A stretch of DNA of 21,260 nt from NCBI RefSeq assembly GCF_000719335.1, contig NZ_JOGB01000086.1:1-21260 (forward strand), written 5' to 3'. The position numbers and the translations under genes were made by a program. Shown piece after piece: positions 14,415 through 21,260 of this stretch. The stretch is from Streptomyces sp. NRRL S-87 (GTDB taxonomy: Bacteria > Actinomycetota > Actinomycetes > Streptomycetales > Streptomycetaceae). The first letter of the stretch is position 1; every line of letters starts with the position of its first letter. The notes under the pieces were generated by a model. The model worked only from the letters and a program-made list of their open reading frames with translations. It made no database searches and was not told the origin of the DNA.

Positions 14415-14607
14415 AGGCTTCCGCGTCCCGGGGCACCGCTGTGGTCCCGGGGCGCGCCCCCCGCAACACCTACGCACTTCCTGAACTCGGCACCCGGAGC
14501 ATCACACGGGGCGGCAGTACTGTCAGCTGCCAGGCCCCCGGTTTCGGCACTCAAATCCCCTGGGTCCTGCCGTGCCCGCACCGCCACTGAAAGCACGAGG
14601 AAGCCCC

Positions 14608-16002
14608 ATGGCAGCCACTGACAGCGTGGTAGAGCGCATCGTCATCGAGAACTGTGCGATCGCAACCGTCGACGCCAACGACACCGAGTACGCCTCGGGT
14701 CACATCGTCATCGCAGGCAACCGGATCGAGGCCGTCGGCGCGGGCAAGGCCCCCGAGAACCTCGAGAACGTGGTACGCCGCATCGACGGCACCGGCCACC
14801 TCGTGACGCCCGGTCTGGTCAACACGCACCACCACTTCTATCAGTGGATCACGCGCGGGCTGGCCACCGACCACAACCTCTTCAATTGGCTCGTCGCGCT
14901 CTACCCCACCTGGGCGCGCATCGACGAGCAGATGGCGTACTCGGCGGCGCAGGGCTCCCTGGCGGCGATGGCCCGCGGCGGTGTCACCACCGCGATGGAC
15001 CACCACTACGTGTACCCGAAGGGCGCCGGCGACCTCTCCGGCGCGATCATCCGCGCCGCGTCCGAGATGGGCGTCCGCTTCACCCTCGCCCGCGGCTCCA
15101 TGGACCGCAGCGAGAAGGACGGCGGCCTGCCGCCGGACCACGCGGTCGAGACCCTCGAGGGCGCGCTCGCCGACACCGAGGCGACCGTCAGGAAGTTCCA
15201 CGACGCCTCCTTCGACGCCATGACCCAGGTCGCCGTCGCCCCCTGCTCCCCGTTCTCGGTCTCCACCGAACTGCTCAAGCAGGGCGCCGAGCTGGCCCGC
15301 CGCCTGGGTGTGCGCATGCACACCCACGGCAGCGAGACGGTCGAGGAGGAGAAGTTCTGCCACGAGCTCTTCGGCATGGGCCCGACCGACTACTTCGAGT
15401 CGACCGGCTGGCTCGGCGAGGACGTGTGGATGGCGCACAGCGTCCACATGAACGACTCCGACATCGCCGCGTTCGCCCGTACCAAGACCGGTGTGGCGCA
15501 CTGCCCGTCCTCCAACGCCCGCCTGGCCGCCGGCATCGCCCGGGTCCCGGACATGCTGGCCGCGGGCGTCCCGGTCGGCCTCGGCGTCGACGGCACCGCC
15601 TCCAACGAGTCGGGTGAGCTGCACACCGAGCTGCGCAACGCCCTCCTGATCAACCGCCTGAACCCGGTGCACCGCGAGGCCGCGCTCAACGCCCGCCAGT
15701 CGCTGCGCCTGGGCACCTTCGGCGGTGCGCAGGTCCTCGGCCGCGCCGACAACATCGGCTCGCTGGAGGTCGGCAAGCTCGCCGACCTGGTGCTGTGGAA
15801 CCTCAGCACCTTCCTGCACTCGTCCATCGCCGACCCGGTCACCGCGCTGGTGTTCGGTGCGGCCGCCCCGGTCACCGCGTCGTTCGTCAACGGCAAGCAG
15901 ATCGTCGAGCACAACCGACTGCTCACCGCCGACGAGGACGCCATCGCCCGCTCCACGCGGGACGAGGCCCAGCGCCTCGCGCGGATCGTCGCGCAGGCCT
16001 GA
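14608..16002 (+). CDS. 8-oxoguanine deaminase or guanine deaminase-like amidohydrolase
   Basis: The 464-aa product is an amidohydrolase-superfamily deaminase. Metal ligands are visible: His74-x-His76 in NTHHHFYQ, a histidine in MHTHGSE (238/240), His277 in MAHSVHM, and Asp328 in GLGVDGTASNES. The HHHFYQ segment and overall length resemble Pseudomonas 8-oxoguanine deaminase (PA0142), which turns 8-oxoguanine directly into urate and ammonia. Adjacent urate oxidase fits that product. Guanine deaminase, giving xanthine, or a triazine-type hydrolase cannot be excluded. I choose the ATG at 14608 with GAGG 7 bp upstream over a GTG at 14572. It may be transcribed with the urate operon or from an unseen promoter in the 231-bp gap. 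Confidence 0.85.
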   Translation: MAATDSVVERIVIENCAIATVDANDTEYASGHIVIAGNRIEAVGAGKAPENLENVVRRIDGTGHLVTPGLVNTHHHFYQWITRGLATDHNLFNWLVALYPTWARIDEQMAYSAAQGSLAAMARGGVTTAMDHHYVYPKGAGDLSGAIIRAASEMGVRFTLARGSMDRSEKDGGLPPDHAVETLEGALADTEATVRKFHDASFDAMTQVAVAPCSPFSVSTELLKQGAELARRLGVRMHTHGSETVEEEKFCHELFGMGPTDYFESTGWLGEDVWMAHSVHMNDSDIAAFARTKTGVAHCPSSNARLAAGIARVPDMLAAGVPVGLGVDGTASNESGELHTELRNALLINRLNPVHREAALNARQSLRLGTFGGAQVLGRADNIGSLEVGKLADLVLWNLSTFLHSSIADPVTALVFGAAAPVTASFVNGKQIVEHNRLLTADEDAIARSTRDEAQRLARIVAQA

Positions 16003-16270
16003 TCCCCACGGAATCCGGCCGGGGGGGACGGCCCCCGGCCGGCGGCCGCGGACCCGAGCGGGGTCCACGGCAGCCGATCCGGGGGGTGCGGGCGCCTTGC
16101 GCTCGCACCCTCCGGGGCGGTGACTCGTGTGCGCACGTTTCTTTCTTTGACGCCGTACGCCCAGCTCCACGGGGCGATTTGGCATGCTCCGAACAGGTAC
16201 AGGTCGTGTGCCTGTCGGGCAGAACCCCCCACCCGGCGCCGCGCCGCCTTCGCACCACCTCCCTGACACC
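16003..16270. other. Intergenic region with two hairpins (deaminase to permease)
   Basis: A perfect 11-bp stem (16015-16025 with 16032-16042) begins 12 bp after the deaminase stop codon and is its likely terminator. A second stem (16079-16090 with 16104-16115, 11 of 12 paired) follows. A TTGACG at 16147 has no -10 box at the right distance, so the permease promoter is not located. No ORF is credible here. Confidence 0.55.
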
Positions 16271-16290
16271 CACGTCACCCTGCTGACGTG
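16271..16290. promoter_or_regulatory. Inverted repeat CACGTCA-N6-TGACGTG before the permease
   Basis: Perfect 7-bp arms with a 6-bp centre lie 10 bp before the permease ribosome-binding site (GGAGG at 16301-16305). The size and symmetry suit a dimeric repressor. It differs from both motifs found at gcl/hyi/katA and katA/uraD. Confidence 0.5.
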
Positions 16291-16310
16291 TTAACCGACC
16301 GGAGGACGCT

Positions 16311-17714
16311 GTGACCACACAGCCCGGGAATCCCACAGACGAAGTCGCCGCTCCGGCGGGGCCGCATCCGGTCGACGAGACCTTGCCCCCGCTGCGCATG
16401 TTCACCAGCGGACTCCAGCACGTGGCCGCCATGTACGCGGGCGTTGTCGCCCCACCCATGATCGTCGGGCCCGCCGTCGGCCTCTCGGCCGCCGAGACCG
16501 CGTTCCTGATGGGGGCCTCGCTCTTCACCGCGGGCCTTGCCACCCTGCTCCAGACGCTCGGCTTCTGGCGCGTCGGCGCCAAGCTCCCGTTCGTCAACGG
16601 CGTCTCGTTCGCCGGCGTCACCCCGATGGTCGCCATCGGCAAGAGCGCCGGGGCCGACGCCCTCCCCGTCATGTTCGGCGCGATCATCGTGGCCGGCGTG
16701 CTCGGCTTCCTCGCCGCCCCCTACTTCGGCCGACTGGTCCGGTTCTTCCCGCCGGTGGTCACCGGCACCGTGATCACCCTGATCGGCGTGTCCCTGCTGC
16801 CGGTCGCCTTCAACTGGTCCCAGGGCGGCAACCGCCGCGCTGCCGACTACGGTTCCCTCACGAACATCGGCGCGGCCGCGGCCACGCTCGTCATCGTGCT
16901 GCTGCTGCGCCGGTTCCTGCGCGGCTTCCTCCAGCAGATCGCGATCCTGCTCGGTCTGGTGGCCGGGACCCTGATCGCGATACCCGTCGGCCTGACCGAC
17001 TTCAGCCCGATCCGCGAGGCCGATCTGATCGGCTTCCCGACGCCGTTCCACTTCGGCGCGCCGCAGTTCCAGGTCGCCGCCGTCGTCTCGATGTGCATCG
17101 TGATGCTGGTCTGCATGACCGAGTCCACGGCCGACATGCTGGCGCTCGGTCGGATCGTCGGCCGACCCGCCGACGCGCGCACCATCGAGGGCGGCCTGCG
17201 GGCCGACGCCCTCGGCAGCGCCCTGAGCCCGGTCTTCAACGGCTTCATGTGCAGCGCGTTCGCCCAGAACATCGGGCTGGTCGCCATGACCAAGGTGCGC
17301 AGCCGGTTCGTCGTCGCCGCGGGCGGCCTCATCCTCATCGCCCTCGGGCTGTGTCCGGTGGCCGCCTCGATCATCGCGCTGGTCCCGCTGCCGGTGCTCG
17401 GTGGCGCCGGGATCGTGCTCTTCGGTTCGGTCGCCGCCAGCGGAGTGCAAACCCTGGCGGGCGCGGCCATGGAGAAGGGCGAGAACGCCCTGATCGTGGC
17501 GGTCGCCCTGGGCGTCGGGTTGATCCCGATCGCGGCCCCGGACTTCTACCACGCCTTCCCGAAGGACCTCCTGGTCGTGCTCGACTCCGGGATCAGCACG
17601 GGGTGCGTGGTGGCGATCGTGCTCAACCTCGCCTTCAACCACCTGGGTGTGCGGGGAGCGGAGGCCGCGGGTGCTGCCGCTGGTGGTGGAGTCGAAGCGG
17701 TGCGGGTGCACTGA
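16311..17714 (+). CDS. NCS2-family purine (xanthine/urate) permease
   Basis: The 467-aa membrane protein belongs to the nucleobase-ascorbate transporter family, importing purines with protons. Functional positions known from E. coli XanQ are present: Gln36-His37 in the first membrane helix (SGLQHVAAMYAG), Glu271 in helix 8 (MTESTADML), and the signature QNIGLVAMTK from Gln319-Asn320. About 12-14 hydrophobic helices span residues 28-450. The GTG start has GGAGG 5 bp upstream. Xanthine, urate or both are plausible substrates given the neighbouring urate operon; uracil is less so. The last 80 bp overlap the opposite-strand frame of the Lrp regulator, and a minisatellite starts right at its stop codon. 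Confidence 0.92.
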   Translation: MTTQPGNPTDEVAAPAGPHPVDETLPPLRMFTSGLQHVAAMYAGVVAPPMIVGPAVGLSAAETAFLMGASLFTAGLATLLQTLGFWRVGAKLPFVNGVSFAGVTPMVAIGKSAGADALPVMFGAIIVAGVLGFLAAPYFGRLVRFFPPVVTGTVITLIGVSLLPVAFNWSQGGNRRAADYGSLTNIGAAAATLVIVLLLRRFLRGFLQQIAILLGLVAGTLIAIPVGLTDFSPIREADLIGFPTPFHFGAPQFQVAAVVSMCIVMLVCMTESTADMLALGRIVGRPADARTIEGGLRADALGSALSPVFNGFMCSAFAQNIGLVAMTKVRSRFVVAAGGLILIALGLCPVAASIIALVPLPVLGGAGIVLFGSVAASGVQTLAGAAMEKGENALIVAVALGVGLIPIAAPDFYHAFPKDLLVVLDSGISTGCVVAIVLNLAFNHLGVRGAEAAGAAAGGGVEAVRVH

Positions 17715-18999
17715 GGGGCCGGCTCGGGGCGGGGACTGGTGGGGCCCGCCGGCTCGGGGCGGGGGCTGGTGGGGCCCGTCGGCTCGGGGTGGTGGGGCCG
17801 GCTCGGGCCGGTGGGTTCGGCTCGGGCTGGTGGGGCCGGCTCGGACCGGCGGGGCCGGCTCGGACCGGCGGGGCCGGCTCGGACCGGCGGGGCCGGCTCG
17901 GGCCGGTGGGGCCGGCTCGGGAGTCGGGCGATAACGGGGTCTCGTCCCCGGCCCCCGGCGCCGGGTCGGACCAGATGTCCGGGGTCACGCACCGCACCCG
18001 CCGCCCCTGCCGGTCCAGTTCCTGCGCCGTGGACTTCCGTACGTAGAGGGAGACGGCCGTGTCCGCCACGCGCAGGGCCGGCAGCCGGCGGGTCAGCTCC
18101 GCCGTGTAGCGCGAGAGGTCCTCGACCGCCCGGAGCCGCGCGGTGACCACGAGGTTCCACGGCCCGGTCGTCGACATGCAGGCCCGGGTCTCGCGCAGCC
18201 CCGCCGCCGTCGCCGCGCACTCGGGCACCTCGTGCTCCGCCACCTCCGCCCACAGCGTCGCGGACACCGGCCACCCCGAGTGGACGTGCGCCAGCACGCA
18301 CTCGAAGTGCAGGGCCCCGGCCGCCTCCAGCCGGGCCAGCCGGCGCCGTACGGTCGACTCGCTCATGTCCAGCTCCCGCGCCAGCGAGGCGACGCTGCGC
18401 CGCGCGTCCCGGGCCAGCGCCATCGCCAGCGGCCGGTCCCCCTCCGTCATCGGCGCCGCCCCCGGCGCGGCGGCCGGCAGTGCCCGGCTGCCCTGGCCGA
18501 GCGGCGCCAGCTGCGCCGACTGCGCCGGGGTCAGCTGGTCCAGGCGCCAGCGGTCGGGCCCGTAGTGCACCGCCGTCACCATGGACGTACGGGTGCCCAC
18601 CACGCCGGGGATGCGCTGCACGCGGCAGGAGAGGTACCGGTACAGGCCCGGCAGGTCCGGCACCACCACGTACAGCAGCAGGTCCCGGCCTCCGGTCACG
18701 TGCTCCACCCGCAGGGCGTGCGGATCCCCGGTCAGCGCCCGGCCCACCCCGGGCGCGCTGCCAGCGGCGCAGGTCACCTCGATCCAGGCCATGCTGGGCG
18801 CGTGCACCCCCGTGCGCAGGGCCAGCGCCGAAGCCCAGGCGTCGCCCGAGGCGGTCAGCCGCTCCCAGCGGCGCGCGAGGGTGTCCGGCCGGGTGCCGAG
18901 TACCGGGGCCAACCGCTCCCAGCTGGCGCGCGGAGCGAGTTGTAGTGCGTGGACGAGCGCCCGGTCGGTGTCGTCCATGGCGGAAATGGCTGAGTCCAT
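17635..18999 (-). CDS. Two-domain Lrp/AsnC-family regulator with repeat-encoded C-terminal tail
   Basis: The 454-aa frame encodes a duplicated Lrp/AsnC protein. The first HTH is at about residues 7-55 (MDDTDRALVHALQLAPRASW...), followed by a RAM-type ligand domain (GRDLLLYVVVPDLPGLYRYL). A second HTH follows (RPLAMALARDARRSVASLARELDMSESTVRRRL) and a second RAM domain ending near STAQELDRQGRRVRCV. Such proteins are usually 320-350 aa. The last 95 or so residues here are Pro/Ala/Arg/Ser-rich and encoded by the 19-bp minisatellite, which has no stop in this frame. The frame then runs 80 bp into the permease gene before a TGA. The ATG at 18999 has AGGGG upstream; a second ATG at 18978 is possible. 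It diverges from the ATPase gene, whose expression it might control. Confidence 0.8.
   Translation of the reverse strand: MDSAISAMDDTDRALVHALQLAPRASWERLAPVLGTRPDTLARRWERLTASGDAWASALALRTGVHAPSMAWIEVTCAAGSAPGVGRALTGDPHALRVEHVTGGRDLLLYVVVPDLPGLYRYLSCRVQRIPGVVGTRTSMVTAVHYGPDRWRLDQLTPAQSAQLAPLGQGSRALPAAAPGAAPMTEGDRPLAMALARDARRSVASLARELDMSESTVRRRLARLEAAGALHFECVLAHVHSGWPVSATLWAEVAEHEVPECAATAAGLRETRACMSTTGPWNLVVTARLRAVEDLSRYTAELTRRLPALRVADTAVSLYVRKSTAQELDRQGRRVRCVTPDIWSDPAPGAGDETPLSPDSRAGPTGPSRPRRSEPAPPVRAGPAGPSRPHQPEPNPPARAGPTTPSRRAPPAPAPSRRAPPVPAPSRPLSAPAPLRLHHQRQHPRPPLPAHPGG
17715..17930. repeat. Minisatellite of 19-bp units after the permease
   Basis: Units of the form GGGGCCGGCTCGGACCGGC begin at the base after the permease stop codon. 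The right half is regular, with starts at 17832, 17851, 17870, 17889 and 17908 (three units identical). The left half is irregular with longer, related units. Since 19 is not a multiple of three, the array reads in all frames, and none of the minus-strand copies gives a stop in the Lrp frame. Confidence 0.85.
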
Positions 19000-19111
19000 A
19001 CCTTCCCCTGGCGGTTCTCCCGGTCGTGGGGCGGGGGACCGGGGTGACGGCCGATGATCTCTCCTTCCTGCATTCAACTGGTTGCGCGGGCTGTTGCGTT
19101 GCAGTTCAGGG

Positions 19112-19219
19112 AAATCCGGGATCGCGCGGATCGCGCGGATCGCGCGGGTCACGGGGATCGCGCGGATCGCGCGGGTCACGGGGATCGCGCGGATCACGGG
19201 GATCACGGGGAACTCGGGG
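19112..19219. repeat. Microsatellite-like array of 9-bp units
   Basis: Ten exact-length units, ATCGCGCGG, GTCACGGGG or ATCACGGGG, run from 19121 to 19210, with one degenerate unit on each side. They alternate in a higher-order pattern (two or three ATCGCGCGG, then GTCACGGGG). The array fills half of the 228-bp gap between the divergent Lrp regulator and ATPase genes, where their promoters should lie. No promoter is evident. Confidence 0.85.
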
Positions 19220-19227
19220 GAGGGCGC

Positions 19228-21260
19228 GTGGGGTCGTCCGGCTCGGGCGTTCGCGCCACGGTGCCTGCCGAACTGTCCAGCTTCGTCGGCCGTGGGCGAG
19301 AACTGGCCACCGTCGCCGCGCTGCTCGCCACGGAGCGTCTGGTCACCCTCACCGGCCCGGCGGGCATCGGCAAGACGCGGATCGCGATACGGGCGTTGCG
19401 GTCGTTGCGGGAGGGGCGCGAGGTACGGGGCGGGCGGGGTGTGGTGTGGGCCGACCTGGGCGGGCTGCCGGAGGCCTGCTGGGCCGCCCTTGAGGGCGAG
19501 TTGCTGGACGTGGTCGCCGGGCGGGACGTCCTGCTCGTACTCGACGGCTGCGAACGACTCGGCGACCTGAGCGCGGGCCTGGTCGCCGAACTCCTCCTCC
19601 GGTGCCCGCGGCTGCAGGTCCTGGCCACCTCGCAGCGGCGGCTCGGCACCGAGGGCGAAGCCGTGCTGGCGGTTCCGCCGCTGGGTGTGCCGCCGTCGGG
19701 CACCTTGACGACATCCGGTTTGTCGGCTTGGGGCTCTTCGGCCGGTACGCGGGCGCGGATCGCCGATTACCCCGCCGTACGTCTCTTCGTCGAGCGCGCC
19801 CGCGGGGCGGATCCCTTCTTCGAGATCACCCGGCGCAACGCCGAGCACGTGGCCCGCCTCTGCCGCGCCCTCGACGGCATCCCCGGCGCGCTGGAACTGG
19901 CTGCCGGGCGGCTGCACCAGTACGACCCCGAACAGGCCCTGCGCAAGCTCGCCGCCGACCCGCTGGCCTTCCTCACCGGGGGTGCGGGCCGGGGGACGCA
20001 CGCTGACGCCGAGCGCAGCCACCGGCTCTGCTCGCCCGCCGAGCAGCTGCTGTGGGAACGCCTGTCGGTGTTCGCCGGCTCCTTCGACCGGGCCGCCGTC
20101 GAGGCCGTCTGCGCGTTCGGCCGGCTCGGCCGGGCGGCCGCCGGCGCGGCCCTCGCCGGGCTGGCCTCCGGGCTGCTGCTCGACACCGGCCCCGGCCGCT
20201 ACCGGCTGCCGCTGTCCGTACGGGCCCACGCCGCCCGCCGGCTGTTGGCCCGTGGCGAGCAGGCCGAGGCCGCGCGGCACCACCACGCCTGGTACGGAGC
20301 CGTGGCCGACCGGGCCGCCCGGCTCTGGCAGGGCGGCCACCAGCGCGAGGCACGCGCTCTGGCCCAGCGGGAACTGCCGGACCTGTACGCGGCGATGAAC
20401 CCCCTGGCCGGATCCGGCCCCGGTCCCGCACTCGAGATCGCGGTCTCGCTGTGGTTCCTGTGGGTGGCCTGCGGCCTGCTCGCCGAGGGACGCCGGCATC
20501 TGGAGCGGGCACTGGCCCTGCACCCCGCCCCGCGGCCGGCCCGCGCCCTGTGGCTGACCGCCTGGATCGCCGCGTGCCTGGGGGAGTGCGACGGCGCGGA
20601 TCCGCTGCTGGTGGAGGGCTGGACGGCCGCCGTGCACGAGGGCGAGGACGCGTCGCTTGCGTACCTCGGGCACGTCCGCGGCACCGTCGCGGTGTGGGAG
20701 CTCCGTACGCGCGACGCGGTGGCGGAGTTCACCGAGGCCCTGGAGCTCCTGCCCGCGGAGCCCGGGTTCGGACCCGGCCGGGCCGCGCTCGTGGCCTCGT
20801 ACACCCTGGCGCTGGCCCGGGTGGACCCGGCTGCGATACCGGTCGGGGGCGGCCCGCCGGAGCTGCCCGACGTGCCCGACGACGCTTGGGCCAGCTCGTG
20901 GATCCGGTACGCGCACGCGTCCCTCCTGCGGTCGGAGGCGCAGGCGGAGGCCGCCCGTGCGGAGCTCCTGCGTGCCCTGGAGACGCAGCTGGCGCTCGGG
21001 GACCTGCTGGGGCTGGCGGCCTCGGGCGAGCTGCTGGCCGCGGCGGTGGCCGATCTGGGCCGGCACCAGGACGCCGCCCGGCTGCTCGGCGCGGTGGACC
21101 GGATCCGGGCCGCGTTCCTGCGGGACGCCCGGGCGGTGGCCTACTGGGCCCGCGGGCGCGCGCCGCGCGAAGCGCTGCTGCGGGCCCGGCTCACCGAGCC
21201 GGTATACGAGCGGGCGTACGAGGCGGGGGCGCGGGCGGGGCTGGGGGCGCTGGTGGGGGA
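19228..21260 (+). CDS. NB-ARC/AfsR-like signalling ATPase, cut by the window end
   Basis: At least 677 residues are encoded and no stop is reached. The N-terminus opens with LSSFVGRGRELATVAALL and a Walker A loop, GPAGIGKT (about residues 43-50). Walker B follows (DVLLVLDGCERL, about 97-108), then the sensor-like LQVLATSQRRLG, and GIPGALELAAGRL, which matches the GLPLAIELAA signature of AfsR-type ATPases. The second half is Ala/Leu-rich helical repeat sequence of TPR type. These proteins are STAND-class regulators; many end in a LuxR HTH, which would lie beyond the window. There is no N-terminal SARP/BTAD domain. The GTG at 19228 has GGGGGAGG upstream; a GTG at 19261 is the main alternative. 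It diverges from the Lrp regulator across the 9-bp repeat array. Confidence 0.85.
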   Translation, partial: MGSSGSGVRATVPAELSSFVGRGRELATVAALLATERLVTLTGPAGIGKTRIAIRALRSLREGREVRGGRGVVWADLGGLPEACWAALEGELLDVVAGRDVLLVLDGCERLGDLSAGLVAELLLRCPRLQVLATSQRRLGTEGEAVLAVPPLGVPPSGTLTTSGLSAWGSSAGTRARIADYPAVRLFVERARGADPFFEITRRNAEHVARLCRALDGIPGALELAAGRLHQYDPEQALRKLAADPLAFLTGGAGRGTHADAERSHRLCSPAEQLLWERLSVFAGSFDRAAVEAVCAFGRLGRAAAGAALAGLASGLLLDTGPGRYRLPLSVRAHAARRLLARGEQAEAARHHHAWYGAVADRAARLWQGGHQREARALAQRELPDLYAAMNPLAGSGPGPALEIAVSLWFLWVACGLLAEGRRHLERALALHPAPRPARALWLTAWIAACLGECDGADPLLVEGWTAAVHEGEDASLAYLGHVRGTVAVWELRTRDAVAEFTEALELLPAEPGFGPGRAALVASYTLALARVDPAAIPVGGGPPELPDVPDDAWASSWIRYAHASLLRSEAQAEAARAELLRALETQLALGDLLGLAASGELLAAAVADLGRHQDAARLLGAVDRIRAAFLRDARAVAYWARGRAPREALLRARLTEPVYERAYEAGARAGLGALVG

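Noticed and set aside
16147..16200. Permease promoter with TTGACG
   Set aside because: No acceptable -10 box at 16-19 bp, so the promoter was left unassigned.
16116..16310. Purine (guanine/xanthine) riboswitch before the permease
   Set aside because: No conserved three-way-junction core or paired loops could be recognised, and the hairpins further upstream look like terminators.
19082..19570. 162-codon frame with an Ile-Ala-Arg / Val-Thr-Gly repeat
   Set aside because: The repeat protein is just the translated 9-bp array, and the rest is the ATPase gene read in the wrong frame.

Overview
The window is chromosomal DNA of a high-GC actinomycete, almost certainly Streptomyces. Third codon positions are strongly G/C-biased, GTG and TTG starts are common, and the gene set is typical of that genus. 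From memory it resembles the gcl/catalase/uricase neighbourhood of Streptomyces coelicolor; I could not check this. I see no phage, insertion sequence, tRNA, rRNA or CRISPR.

Layout. 195-4878 is a mixed flank: an AlkZ-like winged-helix protein, an acyl-CoA ligase, a glutathione-peroxidase-type peroxidase, and a two-zinc-ribbon protein with a possible degenerate nuclease domain. 5024-11716 is a glyoxylate and peroxide block: gcl (+), a 1 kb gene-free stretch with several inverted repeats, a catalase (-), and the hyi-glxR pair (-). 11749-12392 is a small coupled pair: a thiamine-binding-like protein and a stand-alone YheO/DauR-type HTH regulator. 12464-17714 is a purine block, all +: uraD, uraH, urate oxidase, an 8-oxoguanine/guanine deaminase and an NCS2 purine permease. 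17635-21260 holds a two-domain Lrp/AsnC regulator (-) diverging from an NB-ARC/AfsR-like ATPase that runs off the window.

How the genes work together. The permease imports purine, the deaminase can make urate (or xanthine), and urate oxidase, UraH and UraD convert urate to S-allantoin. Allantoinase and allantoicase are not in this window. They would yield glyoxylate, which Gcl condenses to tartronate semialdehyde; Hyi isomerises it to and from hydroxypyruvate, and GlxR reduces it to glycerate. The catalase removes the H2O2 made by urate oxidase.

The main observation is regulatory. The gcl, katA and hyi promoters all have an 18-nt -35/-10 spacer. Each carries a 15-bp TTCCG-N5-CGGAA-type site over the predicted start of transcription, followed 21 bp downstream by a second site (only a half-site at katA). 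A different palindrome, TCAACA-N3-TGTTGA, overlaps the -35 box of exactly two promoters, katA and uraD, which would tie peroxide removal to the urate-oxidase operon. The region is also rich in intergenic minisatellites. Two of them repeat the stop codon of the neighbouring gene, and one appears to have extended the reading frame of the Lrp regulator.
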